Positions 15,691 through 24,802 of a DNA stretch of 64,000 nt are shown here, one piece after another (positions within the stretch are counted from its first letter, which is position 1; each line of letters begins with the position of its first letter). The DNA is from Lachnospiraceae bacterium (GTDB lineage: Bacteria; Bacillota; Clostridia; Lachnospirales; Lachnospiraceae): the NCBI GenBank assembly GCA_021771695.1, contig JAETON010000004.1:93847-157846 (forward strand), read 5' to 3'. The notes beneath the pieces were generated by a model. The model did not search any database. It was given only the letters and a program-made list of their open reading frames with translations, and was not told the origin of the DNA. The position numbers were made by a program, and so were the translations under genes.

Positions 15691-17079
15691 TTAATAGTAA
15701 ACAACAACCGGATCTCCCTTTTTCACCAAACTGTATAATGTAGCTGCAGAGTAAGATGGAAGATTGACACATCCATGAGATCCATTGGAAATATATTCAC
15801 TTCCGCCAAAAGAACTTCTCCATGAAGCAGAATGGAATCCAACATTTCCAATAAACGGCATCCAATATTTTACCGGTGAACTATATCCCTGTCCAACCAA
15901 TGTTGCTGTCGGCTGTTTATAAAGAATATAAGCAACACATTCCGGTGTCTTGCGTCCAGCAGTCATCTTACCTGTAACACAGGATGTCGCAAACTTCTGT
16001 TTGCCGTTTCGATAATAGTATACCGTCTGAGCACTAATATCCACTTCCACATAAGTATCTCCAATATCGCCATTTACCCCGTCGTATACTTTTCCTTTTG
16101 CTCTCCAATACGGCTCTCTGGTTTCTTGTGTTCCTTCACTCAGCATTTTGGTAATAGCTTTTTCTTCTTTATCTTTGCTGATTCTCCATCCATACGGACC
16201 ACCGTAAATCTTCTTTGTACGTCCGTCATGGGTTTTAAATTTATGCCATCCATACTGCGTGTTGTACTTATACATAAATTTCAGAAGCCAGTTTTCTTTG
16301 GCATCTTTATCAATTATATAATCAATATGATTCTTTTTAATCTTAAACCATTTAGAATATGTATTCTTGTCAAGTACAACGGTCTGTTTTCCAAATTTAT
16401 ATGTAATGCTGCCTTTTAAAGCATCATTCATCTTCTTGGCAAGCTCTTTAATTTCTTTGCTTTCACTGGTATATTCCGGATTGTAATAACATTTTTCCTT
16501 TTCCAGATTGATGGTACTAATACCGCTGCGGATATATTCATCTACCTTTTTAGAAGTTACTGCTGCATCCAGCTTGGTTCCTACTTCTTCTTTCTGGATT
16601 ATAAATTTTCCATCCTTATATACAGGTTTTGCATTGACAATTTTAATAATCTTTTTCTTATTAAAACAGTTAAGTTTCTTATAGGCTTTCAAAAAAATAT
16701 CCTGATTATAAGAAAACATTGTTACATCGTCATACTTTTCTCCGCCAAAAAGACCTTTGATCCATAAAAATGAACTTTGTTCATCCTTAATCTTCTGAAT
16801 CTCATCTGCCCCTTCAAACTTTGCTTGAATCTGACTGTTTTTTAATACTTCTTTTTGATTCTTACGCTCTTTTATTGTCAAAGAGTAATTGTCTGCCTTT
16901 TTATTGAAAATCTCAATCACTTCTTCTGCACTTTTCCCTGAAACATCAATTCCATTGATCTTTGTTCCGCATACAAAACTTTTACCGTAAAAAAGTGCAA
17001 CCAGACAATAAACCAGCACAAGGATTCCTATACCAATTCCGGTATAATGTTTCCATGTTAATTTTTTCTTCATTTTCAA
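15691..17079 (-). CDS. Membrane-anchored L,D-transpeptidase with peptidoglycan-binding modules
   Basis: 462 residues. One N-terminal membrane segment (about 13-31), then INGIDVSGKSAEEVIEIF, typical of the VanW/PG-binding-4 type repeats, and a second such module around 150-300. The C-terminal YkuD domain (about 340-462) has MPFIGNVGFHSASW and SHGCVNL with catalytic Cys437. The enzyme stays tethered at the outer face of the membrane and would form 3-3 cross-links or anchor polymers. It differs from the secreted enzyme at 5896 in architecture, so the two probably work at different depths of the wall. GGAGG precedes ATG 17079. Confidence 0.9.
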   Translation of the reverse strand: MKMKKKLTWKHYTGIGIGILVLVYCLVALFYGKSFVCGTKINGIDVSGKSAEEVIEIFNKKADNYSLTIKERKNQKEVLKNSQIQAKFEGADEIQKIKDEQSSFLWIKGLFGGEKYDDVTMFSYNQDIFLKAYKKLNCFNKKKIIKIVNAKPVYKDGKFIIQKEEVGTKLDAAVTSKKVDEYIRSGISTINLEKEKCYYNPEYTSESKEIKELAKKMNDALKGSITYKFGKQTVVLDKNTYSKWFKIKKNHIDYIIDKDAKENWLLKFMYKYNTQYGWHKFKTHDGRTKKIYGGPYGWRISKDKEEKAITKMLSEGTQETREPYWRAKGKVYDGVNGDIGDTYVEVDISAQTVYYYRNGKQKFATSCVTGKMTAGRKTPECVAYILYKQPTATLVGQGYSSPVKYWMPFIGNVGFHSASWRSSFGGSEYISNGSHGCVNLPSYSAATLYSLVKKGDPVVVYY

Positions 17080-17208
17080 CCTCCTAGATACAGTTTTTAA
17101 TTATAATACATATAAGGTAAAATAACCATACTTTTTTTGGTTTCTTTCGGATTGTATTCAAAAAAAACCTTTCCACCACAAAAGATTGATAAAAAATTCA
17201 CATTTATC

Positions 17209-17237
17209 TTGTCTTTAAACTCCTGGAATGTTAAAAT
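17209..17237 (+). promoter_or_regulatory. Probable promoter of the butyryl-CoA:acetate CoA-transferase gene
   Basis: TTGTCT (17209-17214) and TAAAAT (17232-17237) with a 17-bp spacer. A TGTTAA half-site overlaps the -10 region but only weakly matches a full Rex operator. Confidence 0.55.
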
Positions 17238-17296
17238 ATATATAGTGTGCTAATTGGAACAAAGCAGAACGCTGTTTTTATTTAGGAGGAACTAAT

Positions 17297-18637
17297 ATGT
17301 CATTTACTCAAGAGTATCAGAAAAAACTAACAACTGCTGATGAGGCAGTAAAAGTTATCAAATCAGGCGACCGTCTGGACTACGGCTGGTGTGTCACTAC
17401 ACCTGTTGCTCTGGATGAAGCCCTTGCAAAACGTATGCCGGATCTGGAAAATATTCAGATTCACGGCGGGATTGTTATGCAGCCTTTGGCTATCACTCAA
17501 ATCGAAAATCCTGCAGATCATTTTACATGGAATTCCTGGCATATGTCTGGATTAGAAAGAAAATGGATCAACGAAGGATTTTCTTTCTATGCACCGATTC
17601 GTTATTCTGAACTTCCAAGTTACTACCGGGATTACCTTCCTAGAACAAATGTAGCTATGATGCAGGTAGCCCCGATGGATGAACATGGATTTTTTAATTT
17701 CGGTCCAAGTGCATCTCATACAGCAGCTATGCTTGAAAAAGCAGACTGTGTCATCGTCGAAGTAAACGAAAATATGCCTCGCTGTCTTGGCGGATTTGAA
17801 GAAGGAATTCATATTTCAAAAGTTGATATGATTGTTGAGGGAGATAATCCTTCCATCCCAGAAATGGCTGGCGGCGCAGCTGCAACGGATGTTGATAAAG
17901 CAGTTGCTAAACTGATTGTCGAACAGATTCCAGATGGTGCCTGTCTTCAGCTTGGTATCGGTGGAATGCCAAATGCAGTCGGCTCTATGATCGCCGAATC
18001 TGATTTAAAGGACTTAGGTGTTCATACTGAAATGTATGTTGACGCTTTTGTTGACATTGCAAAGGCCGGAAAAATCACTGGTGCAAACAAAAATATTGAC
18101 CGTTACCGCCAGACTTATGCATTTGCTGCCGGAACAAAGAAGTTATATGACTACCTTGACAATAACCCAGAGTGTATGAGTGCACCTGTTGATTATACAA
18201 ACAGCATTGCAACCATTTCATCTTTGGATAACTTTATTTCTATCAACAATGCTGTAGATATCGACCTTTACGGACAGATCAGTTCTGAATCTTCAGGAAT
18301 CAGACAGATCAGCGGCGCTGGCGGACAGCTTGATTTCGTTATGGGTGCATACTTATCCAACGGCGGAAAGAGTTTTGTATGTTTATCTTCTACCTTTACA
18401 AATAAAAAAGGAGAAACTTTCTCTAGAATTCTTCCTACTTTACATAATGGATCTATTGTTACAGATACCCGTGCAAATGCACATTATATTGTAACAGAAT
18501 ATGGAATGGCAAATTTAAAAGGATTATCTGCCTGGGAACGTGCAGAAGCATTGATCAACATTGCACATCCTGACTTTAGAGATCAGTTAATCAAAGATGC
18601 AGAAGCAGCTAAAATTTGGAGAAAATCCAACAAATAG
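17297..18637 (+). CDS. but: Butyryl-CoA:acetate CoA-transferase
   Basis: 446 residues. It moves CoA from butyryl-CoA to acetate, releasing butyrate and acetyl-CoA, the final step of the main gut butyrate route. Family I CoA-transferase features: [19 protein letters not shown] near 218, the predicted catalytic glutamate in HTEMYVDAF (Glu245), and [16 protein letters not shown] followed by [19 protein letters not shown]. These agree with gut butyrate-forming transferases rather than with acetate/succinate enzymes, though 4-hydroxybutyrate CoA-transferases are close relatives. The ribosome site TAGGAGG is strong. The bcd operon is only 2.2 kb away on the opposite strand. Confidence 0.92.
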   Translation: MSFTQEYQKKLTTADEAVKVIKSGDRLDYGWCVTTPVALDEALAKRMPDLENIQIHGGIVMQPLAITQIENPADHFTWNSWHMSGLERKWINEGFSFYAPIRYSELPSYYRDYLPRTNVAMMQVAPMDEHGFFNFGPSASHTAAMLEKADCVIVEVNENMPRCLGGFEEGIHISKVDMIVEGDNPSIPEMAGGAAATDVDKAVAKLIVEQIPDGACLQLGIGGMPNAVGSMIAESDLKDLGVHTEMYVDAFVDIAKAGKITGANKNIDRYRQTYAFAAGTKKLYDYLDNNPECMSAPVDYTNSIATISSLDNFISINNAVDIDLYGQISSESSGIRQISGAGGQLDFVMGAYLSNGGKSFVCLSSTFTNKKGETFSRILPTLHNGSIVTDTRANAHYIVTEYGMANLKGLSAWERAEALINIAHPDFRDQLIKDAEAAKIWRKSNK

Positions 18638-18660
18638 ATTTTTCATTTCATGAATAATTT

Positions 18661-18702
18661 TCCTCCTTTATCCAATACTATTTGGGTAAAGGAGGATTTT
18701 TT
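18661..18702 (+). terminator. Terminator of but whose 3' arm is the ribosome site of ldh
   Basis: TCCTCCTTTATCCAA (18661-18675) pairs with TTGGGTAAAGGAGGA (18682-18696) with a single wobble pair, then TTTTTT. The AAAGGAGG in the 3' arm is the Shine-Dalgarno sequence of the next gene, starting at 18703. Confidence 0.85.
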
Positions 18703-19650
18703 ATGATCAATATGCGAAAAGCTGCCATTATCGGCTGTGGATTTGTTGGCGCCACCACGGCATTCAGCCTCATGCACCAAGGGCTGTTTACCGAACTTGT
18801 ATTAATAGATGTAGATCAAGAAAAGGCAGAAGGAGAAGCTATGGATTTAAGCCATGGACGCCCATATGTAGATACCGCAAAAATTTATGCCGGAACTTAC
18901 GATGACATCTGTGACTGTTCTATGATTATTATTACTGCTGGAGCTAATCAAAACCCCAACGAAACCCGTTTAGATCTGGTTCACAAAAATGTTGCTATTT
19001 TAAAATCAATTATCCCGGAAATTACAAAACGAAACTGCGAAGGAATTTTACTCATTGTGGCAAATCCAGTCGACATCCTGACTTATGCCGCTTACCGCTT
19101 GTCTGGTTTTCCAAGCAACCGCGTTTTTGGTTCCGGCACCGTACTGGATTCTGCCAGATTCCGTTATCTTCTAAGTGAGCATTTAAAAGTTGATACAGAA
19201 AGTATTCATGCTTTTATTATCGGAGAACACGGAGACAGCGAGCTGGCCGTTTGGAGCGGAGCCAATGTATCCGGGATTCCCATACATGATTTTTGTGAAT
19301 TCCGTGGACACTACAATCATCAAGCTGCAATGACCGAAATCTATGAAAACGTAAAAAGCAGTGCCTATAAAATTATTGACCGAAAAGGCGCCACCTATTA
19401 CGGCATTGCCATGGCCGTAGGACATATTACCGAAAGTATCATCCGAAATAAGAATTCCGTACTGCCTGTATCCAGCCTGCTTTCCGGCCAATATGGAATT
19501 GAAGATTTATATTTGAGTATTCCTACAATTGTCAACCGAACCGGAGCAGTTCAGGTTCTGGAAATTGAACTAAATGAATCTGAACATAAAAAGCTGAAAG
19601 AATCTGCAAATACTCTAAAATCCATCATTGAAAAACTGGATTTACCCTAA
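18703..19650 (+). CDS. ldh: L-lactate dehydrogenase
   Basis: 315 residues. NAD-binding IIGCGFVGATTAFSL near the N-terminus, IDVDQEKAEGEAMDL, ITAGANQNPNETRLDLV, VANPVDILTYAAYRLSG and the catalytic IGEHGDSE motif. It reduces pyruvate to L-lactate with NADH (or the reverse) in the cytoplasm. ATG 18703 is chosen because AAAGGAGG ends 7 bases before it. No separate promoter is evident in the 65 bp after but, so expression probably depends on read-through of the preceding terminator. It offers a second outlet for reducing power beside butyrate. Confidence 0.93.
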   Translation: MINMRKAAIIGCGFVGATTAFSLMHQGLFTELVLIDVDQEKAEGEAMDLSHGRPYVDTAKIYAGTYDDICDCSMIIITAGANQNPNETRLDLVHKNVAILKSIIPEITKRNCEGILLIVANPVDILTYAAYRLSGFPSNRVFGSGTVLDSARFRYLLSEHLKVDTESIHAFIIGEHGDSELAVWSGANVSGIPIHDFCEFRGHYNHQAAMTEIYENVKSSAYKIIDRKGATYYGIAMAVGHITESIIRNKNSVLPVSSLLSGQYGIEDLYLSIPTIVNRTGAVQVLEIELNESEHKKLKESANTLKSIIEKLDLP

Positions 19651-19687
19651 AGTAAAAGGACGGAAATACCTCCGTCCTACTTTATTT
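19650..19687. terminator. Bidirectional terminator between ldh and the nucleoid protein gene
   Basis: AGGACGGA / TCCGTCCT stem (19657-19664 with 19671-19678) flanked by AAAGTA and ACTTT. It overlaps the stop codon of the converging gene. Confidence 0.8.
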
Positions 19688-20696
19688 TCACCTGCTCAAT
19701 ATTTTTTATAACAATCGTGCTTCCGCCGCCAGGTTCCTCAATAATCTCAACATTACTTTTTGTATTATACTCTTCCATGGGAATTTTAATTTCAATTCCT
19801 GTATCCGTTTCAATCATTTGATACTCCAGTTTTTTGACAGTGTTTTCTTTGGCAACTGTAAAAGTATCATACTGCATATCATATCGCTCTAATTTTTCAT
19901 CAAACTCCTGTTTTTTCCCTTGATGATTTCCAAATAATTTATCACCGATTTCACTTACTTTAAACGCTTGATTCTCTGTGAATTCTTCTCTTAACCGGCT
20001 TTTTGCCTCCAAACGTTTTGCCACTCCATCTTCTGGATAACGGTTATTAATATCTGTAATGACTTTATTTAGAATCTGAAATTTCTTTTTTGGTGCCATT
20101 TCCGCATAACATTGCAAAAATCTTTCAGATAGATAGTTCATCTTATCCCCATTTAACATTTCATATTTCTTTTCAACCAGTTGAACTTTATATTCCGTTA
20201 AATCAATAATTACAGCTTCCGTTAATTTGGCGGAATCAGTCGGCATAACTCTCTGTTTTACAATATCATTCACATCATTTTCATCCTGTTTATGAACATA
20301 TGTCATTTTATAATTCATTTTTAATAATGCCATATGAACAACACTTTGCACTTGAAATGTTACACAAAGTAAATCTGCCGCAGGGATTGTCACGCTGTCA
20401 CACATAATATCAAATAAATTTTCTGCCAGCACTCTGGTTGCTTCAATAAAACTTTCATCCTCAGCTTCTTCCATTGATTCTAACAAACTGAGTATTGGTG
20501 AAACACTTCCATCAAACCGACATTTTTTTGCGTCATCGCTTTCTAAAATTTTAAATATATGTCCCCTGACAAACTCCATCAAATCCGGTCCCATTTCCAG
20601 CAAATCATTGGACAACCCTAAATATCCATTGTGACTGTCTAAAATATGTAAAATGCCTTTTCTAATAATAATGTCATCTCTTTGTATCTTTATCAT
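19677..20696 (-). CDS. Nucleoid-associated protein, YejK/NdpA family
   Basis: About 339 residues. The frame starts IKIQRDDIIIRKGILHILDS and contains LSNDLLEMGPDLMEFVRGHI, LADLLCVTF-type strand segments, then VTDINNRYPEDGVAKRLEAKSR and a C-terminal TDTGIEIKIPMEEYN strand. This is the pattern of the 37-kD nucleoid-associated protein family. Members associate with nucleoid DNA; molecular role unclear. The start at 20696 is chosen over 20750 because AAAGGAG precedes it by 9 bases. A single-gene unit lying between the but-ldh pair and the butyryl-CoA operon. Confidence 0.75.
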   Translation of the reverse strand: MIKIQRDDIIIRKGILHILDSHNGYLGLSNDLLEMGPDLMEFVRGHIFKILESDDAKKCRFDGSVSPILSLLESMEEAEDESFIEATRVLAENLFDIMCDSVTIPAADLLCVTFQVQSVVHMALLKMNYKMTYVHKQDENDVNDIVKQRVMPTDSAKLTEAVIIDLTEYKVQLVEKKYEMLNGDKMNYLSERFLQCYAEMAPKKKFQILNKVITDINNRYPEDGVAKRLEAKSRLREEFTENQAFKVSEIGDKLFGNHQGKKQEFDEKLERYDMQYDTFTVAKENTVKKLEYQMIETDTGIEIKIPMEEYNTKSNVEIIEEPGGGSTIVIKNIEQVKIK

Positions 20697-20728
20697 TTTG
20701 TTTTGCTCCTTTAGTTCTACTTCAGAAT

Positions 20729-20757
20729 ATTTTAACAGTAAAATATCCAAATTTCAA
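20729..20757 (-). promoter_or_regulatory. Promoter of the nucleoid protein gene
   Basis: TTGAAA (20752-20757) and TAAAAT (20729-20734) with a 17-bp spacer on the minus strand, about 33 bp before the chosen start codon. Confidence 0.6.
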
Positions 20758-20789
20758 ATTATAATGAAACAATATCCAAGAGCGAAAAT

Positions 20790-20819
20790 AAAACCCTGCA
20801 GCGTTTGCTGCAGGGTTTT
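20790..20819 (-). terminator. Terminator of the butyryl-CoA operon
   Basis: Perfect 13-bp stem AAAACCCTGCAGC / GCTGCAGGGTTTT with a GTTT loop, 28 bp past the etfA stop. Confidence 0.9.
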
Positions 20820-20846
20820 AAGGATTAAATTCTAAAAAAAGTTGAT

Positions 20847-21890
20847 TTATTTTACAACTGCTTTTAATTTTTCTGTTAATGCTGGAACGATTTTGTTTAA
20901 GTCTCCAACAATTCCGTAATCAGCCACATCAAAGATAGGAGCTGTTTCATCTTTGTTGATTGCAACGATGATATCAGATTCTTCCATACCTGCTACATGC
21001 TGGATTGCTCCGGAAATACCAATAGCAAAGTATACGTTTGGACGTACAGTTTTTCCTGTCTGCCCTACCTGGATATCTCTTGGCTGCCATCCGTTATCTA
21101 CAACGGCACGAGAACAGCTTACTTCTCCTCCAAGTACATCTGCCAATTCTTTTAACATTCCGAATCCATCTTCTCCAACTCCACGTCCGCCAGATACAAG
21201 AATCTTAGCGTCCATGATATCTACTGTTTCAGAAACAGATTTTACAATTTCCATGATTTCAACGTACTTGTCGTTTGGAGTAAATCCTGGATTGTATTCG
21301 ATAACTTCTGCTTTTGCTCCTTCGATTGGATCAATCTTCTGCATAACACCAGGACGAACAGTTGCCATCTGAGGACGGTTGTCCGGGCAGGCAATCGTTG
21401 CGATTGTATTTCCACCGAATGCTGGACGAGTCATTAATAACTGATTATGTTTCTGTTCTTTTCCTGGAATTGCCACTAATGGGAAATCACCGATTTCAAG
21501 AACTGTACAGTCAGCTGTCAGACCTGTTTCAACTCTTGCAGATACGCGAGGTCCAAGATCACGTCCAATTGCTGTAGCACCAACTAACATGATTTCTGGT
21601 TTGAATTCATTAATAACAGATGCTAATGCATGTGTATAAGGTTCTGTTCTGTAATCTTTTAATTCTGGATCATCTACAACGATAACTTTATCTGCACCAT
21701 ATGCTGCAAGATCATCTGTCAGTCCTTTTACTTCGGAACCAATCAGAACAGCTGTTACATCTGTGTCTAAGTCTTTTGCTAAGTCTTTTGCTTTTCCAAG
21801 TAATTCAAAAGCGATTCCGCTTAATTCGTTATCTACCTGCTGTGCAAAGACAAATACGCCTTTATATTCTTCTAAACCCATTTTATTCAC
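20847..21890 (-). CDS. etfA: Electron transfer flavoprotein, alpha subunit
   Basis: About 347 residues. N-terminal YKGVFVFAQQVDNELSGIA, then the FAD-binding C-terminal domain with VSGGRGVGEDGFGML, VGQTGKTVRPNVYFAIGISG and HVAGMEESDIIVAINKDETAPIF. With EtfB and Bcd it forms the bifurcating butyryl-CoA dehydrogenase complex, which couples crotonyl-CoA reduction by NADH to ferredoxin reduction. Start codon uncertain: GTG codons at 21893 and 21890 and ATG 21881 are possible; AAAGGA favours GTG 21890. It follows etfB by 15 bases and ends the operon. Confidence 0.95.
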   Translation of the reverse strand: MNKMGLEEYKGVFVFAQQVDNELSGIAFELLGKAKDLAKDLDTDVTAVLIGSEVKGLTDDLAAYGADKVIVVDDPELKDYRTEPYTHALASVINEFKPEIMLVGATAIGRDLGPRVSARVETGLTADCTVLEIGDFPLVAIPGKEQKHNQLLMTRPAFGGNTIATIACPDNRPQMATVRPGVMQKIDPIEGAKAEVIEYNPGFTPNDKYVEIMEIVKSVSETVDIMDAKILVSGGRGVGEDGFGMLKELADVLGGEVSCSRAVVDNGWQPRDIQVGQTGKTVRPNVYFAIGISGAIQHVAGMEESDIIVAINKDETAPIFDVADYGIVGDLNKIVPALTEKLKAVVK

Positions 21891-21905
21891 CACTTTTCCT
21901 TTTCA

Positions 21906-22688
21906 CTAAATTACATGTTTTTCAGCTAATTTATCCATGATATAATCTACTGCTTCTTCTGGATCAAGTGTAACTTTTTCACCAGCACCTTTTCTTACTT
22001 TGTCAGATGCTTTTGCAATCTTAGTTGGAGATCCAGCCAGACCGATGTTTTTATCATCTACATCTTTCAGGTCTTTTCTGCCCCAAACAGTTACTTCTGC
22101 ATCATATGCATCAAAGATTCCGCCTGGTGTCATGTAACGTGGCTCATTTAATTCAGCCAGTGCTGTAACTAAGCAAGGCATTTTTGCTTTTAAGACATGG
22201 TATCTGTCTTCATATTGACGCTGTACAATTACGCTGTCTCCATCAATCTTAATATCTTCTGCATAAGAAATAACAGGGATATCAAGATGTTCAGAAATCT
22301 GTGGTCCAACCTGAGCTGTATCACCGTCAATTGCCTGACGTCCTGTAATAATCAGATCATAGTCAAGGTTTCTGATTGCTCCTGCGATTGTTGTAGAAGT
22401 AGCCCATGTATCTGCTCCACCTAATACTCTGTCTGTTACAAGAATTCCCTTGTCAGCACCCATTGCCATAGCTTCACGAAGAACTTCATCTGCTTTTGGA
22501 AGTCCCATTGTTACAACTGTAACTTCTGCATCATATTCATCTTTTAATCTCAGTGCTGCTTCCAATCCAGCTTTATCATCTGGGTTCATGATTGTAAGCA
22601 TTGCACCTCTGTCCAATGTACCATCCGGATTAAATTTTACTCCGCCTTTTGTATCTGGTACCTGTTTTACACAAACAACTATCTTCAC
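21906..22688 (-). CDS. etfB: Electron transfer flavoprotein, beta subunit
   Basis: 260 residues, GTG start behind GGGAGGT. VVCVKQVPDTKGGVKFNPDGTLDR opens the frame, followed by DDKAGLEAALRLKDE, VVTMGLPKADEVLREAMAMG and TGRQAIDGDTAQVGPQ, the conserved nucleotide-binding region of EtfB. In bifurcating EtfAB of butyrate producers the beta subunit holds the bifurcating FAD and binds NADH. It sits between bcd (14 bp upstream) and etfA. Confidence 0.95.
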   Translation of the reverse strand: MKIVVCVKQVPDTKGGVKFNPDGTLDRGAMLTIMNPDDKAGLEAALRLKDEYDAEVTVVTMGLPKADEVLREAMAMGADKGILVTDRVLGGADTWATSTTIAGAIRNLDYDLIITGRQAIDGDTAQVGPQISEHLDIPVISYAEDIKIDGDSVIVQRQYEDRYHVLKAKMPCLVTALAELNEPRYMTPGGIFDAYDAEVTVWGRKDLKDVDDKNIGLAGSPTKIAKASDKVRKGAGEKVTLDPEEAVDYIMDKLAEKHVI

Positions 22689-22702
22689 GGTAAGTACCTC
22701 CC

Positions 22703-23854
22703 TTATTTCAATAAGTTTCCAGAAATAACCATACGCTGAACTTCAGATGTTCCTTCGTAGATTTCTGTAATCTTAGCATCGCGCATCATACGTTCTACAT
22801 CATATTCTCTGATGTATCCGTAACCACCATGTAACTGAACAGCTTTTGTTGTTACTTCCATAGCAACTTCTGCTGCATATAATTTAGCCATAGCTGCTTC
22901 TACACTGTATACTTTCTGTGTAGCTTTTGCCATAGCTGCTTTGTAAACCAGCATCTTAGCTGCTTCTACTTTTGTAGCCATGTCAGCTAACTGGAACTGT
23001 GTATTCTGGAACTGTCCGATAGTACGTCCAAACTGTTTTCTTTCTTTTACATATTCGATGGTTCTTTCCAAAGCACCTTCTGCAAGACCAAGAGCCTGAG
23101 AAGCAATACCGATACGACCTCCATCCAAAGTATGCATAGCGATACCAAATCCTCTTCCCTGTTTTCCTAACAGATTTTCTTTTGGAATACGGCAGTCTTC
23201 AAAGATTAATTCATATGTAGCTGATCCGCGGATACCCATTTTCTTTTCTTTTGTTCCAAATGAAAATCCAGGAGTTCCTTTTTCAACGATGAATGCAGAA
23301 ATTTCTTTCATCTTTCTTCCACGTTTTTCAATAGTTCCTGTTACAGCAATTACAATGTAAACATCTGCATAGCTTCCGTTTGTAATGAAGCATTTAGAAC
23401 CATTGATGACCCATTCATCTCCATCTAACACAGCTTTTGTCTGCTGTCCCTGTGCATCTGTACCAGCACCTGGTTCTGTCAGACCGAATGCTCCAAGTTT
23501 TTTACCAGAAGCTAAATCTGGAACATATTTCTTTTTCTGTTCCTCTGTACCATAAGTAAGGATTGGGTCAATACATAATGAAGTATGAGCAGATACAACT
23601 ACAGAAGTTGTTCCGCATACTTTTGCTAATTCTTCTACACACATAGTGTATGTAAGAGGGTCACATCCCTGTCCGCCGTATTCTTTTGGAACCGGAATGC
23701 CCATGAAGCCGCATTTTGCCATCTTTTTCACAGTTTCTGCAGGGAACTGTTCATTTTCATCTGTATCCTGTGCAAGAGGCTTTACTTCGTTTTCAGCAAA
23801 CTCTTTGAACAGAGTTCTTGCCATTTCATGTTTTTTACTTAATGTGAAATCCAT
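22703..23854 (-). CDS. bcd: Butyryl-CoA dehydrogenase
   Basis: 383 residues. Acyl-CoA dehydrogenase signatures: LTEPGAGTDAQGQQTKA, WVINGSKCFITNG, and QLHGGYGYIREYDVERMMRDAKI followed by IYEGTSEVQRMVISG, whose Glu near 367 is the predicted catalytic base. It reduces crotonyl-CoA to butyryl-CoA, with EtfAB bifurcating electrons to ferredoxin. The short-chain type is inferred from its place between hbd and etfB. GGAGGAAT precedes ATG 23854. Confidence 0.95.
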   Translation of the reverse strand: MDFTLSKKHEMARTLFKEFAENEVKPLAQDTDENEQFPAETVKKMAKCGFMGIPVPKEYGGQGCDPLTYTMCVEELAKVCGTTSVVVSAHTSLCIDPILTYGTEEQKKKYVPDLASGKKLGAFGLTEPGAGTDAQGQQTKAVLDGDEWVINGSKCFITNGSYADVYIVIAVTGTIEKRGRKMKEISAFIVEKGTPGFSFGTKEKKMGIRGSATYELIFEDCRIPKENLLGKQGRGFGIAMHTLDGGRIGIASQALGLAEGALERTIEYVKERKQFGRTIGQFQNTQFQLADMATKVEAAKMLVYKAAMAKATQKVYSVEAAMAKLYAAEVAMEVTTKAVQLHGGYGYIREYDVERMMRDAKITEIYEGTSEVQRMVISGNLLK

Positions 23855-23880
23855 TCTTTATTCCTCCATAAATTTCATTC

Positions 23881-24720
23881 TTATTTGCTGTAATCGTAGA
23901 ATCCTTTTCCAGTCTTCTGTCCTAATAATCCTCCGCGAACCATCTTTCTTAATAATGGATGTGGGCGGTATTTTGGGTCACCAAATTCATTGTAAAGAAC
24001 TTCCATGATTGCAAGGCAAACATCAAGACCAACTAAATCTCCAAGAGCTAAAGGTCCCATTGGATGATTTGCTCCAAGTTTCATAGCTGCATCAATACCT
24101 TCTACAGATGCAACACCGTCTGCATAGATTCCGATTGCTTCATTAATCATAGGAATCAGAATTCTGTTAACAACAAATCCTGCAGCTTCTTCTACCTGTA
24201 CTGGAGTCTTTCCGATTTCTTCAGCAATTGCAATAATTTTATCTACAATTTCCTGTGGTGTATTAATACCAGCAATTACTTCAACAAGCTTCATAACTGG
24301 AGCTGGATTGAAGAAATGCATTCCGATCATTGGACGGTCAAGACCTGCACCAATTTCCGTAATAGATAAAGAAGATGTATTTGTAGCAAAGATTGCATCT
24401 TCTTTACAAATATCCTGTAATTCTTTAAATGTCTGTTTTTTAATTTCCATGTTTTCAATTGCAGCTTCAACGATTAAATCACAATCTCCACAAATATCTT
24501 TTGTTCCTGTTGTGATTTTAGCTAAGACAGCATCAGCTTTTTCCTGATCCATTTTTCCTCTTGCTACACGTTTTTCAAATCCTTTTGCAATTTTAGCTTT
24601 ACCGTTTGCAGCAAATTCATCATTAATGTCGCAAAGACATACTTCATAACCTTCTGTCTGTGCAAATGCCTGAGCGATTCCGCTACCCATTGTTCCAGCA
24701 CCGATAACTCCAACTTTCAT
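23881..24720 (-). CDS. hbd: 3-hydroxybutyryl-CoA dehydrogenase
   Basis: 279 residues. Rossmann motif [19 protein letters not shown] at the N-terminus, [14 protein letters not shown], catalytic [17 protein letters not shown] with its histidine, and the C-terminal [17 protein letters not shown]. It reduces acetoacetyl-CoA to 3-hydroxybutyryl-CoA. Third gene of the operon. The 82-bp gap to crt, larger than the other spacings, holds a strong hairpin. Confidence 0.96.
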   Translation of the reverse strand: MKVGVIGAGTMGSGIAQAFAQTEGYEVCLCDINDEFAANGKAKIAKGFEKRVARGKMDQEKADAVLAKITTGTKDICGDCDLIVEAAIENMEIKKQTFKELQDICKEDAIFATNTSSLSITEIGAGLDRPMIGMHFFNPAPVMKLVEVIAGINTPQEIVDKIIAIAEEIGKTPVQVEEAAGFVVNRILIPMINEAIGIYADGVASVEGIDAAMKLGANHPMGPLALGDLVGLDVCLAIMEVLYNEFGDPKYRPHPLLRKMVRGGLLGQKTGKGFYDYSK

Positions 24721-24758
24721 CGTAATTCCTCCTGATAAATATAATAATTTAAATGGTC

Positions 24759-24782
24759 TTCCTGCCGGAAATCCGGCAGGAA
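24759..24782 (-). other. Strong hairpin inside the butyryl-CoA operon (crt-hbd gap)
   Basis: TTCCTGCCGG / CCGGCAGGAA, a perfect 10-bp GC-rich stem with a 4-base loop. On the minus strand it is followed by GACCATTTAAAT rather than a T-run, so it is better read as an RNA processing or stabilising element than a terminator. Confidence 0.65.
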
Positions 24783-24802
24783 TAAATCAACCACATAACG
24801 AA

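Noticed and set aside
20790..20819. Dispersed palindromic repeat
   Set aside because: It is a perfect stem with a T-run at the end of the etfA operon and occurs once in the window; a terminator explains it.
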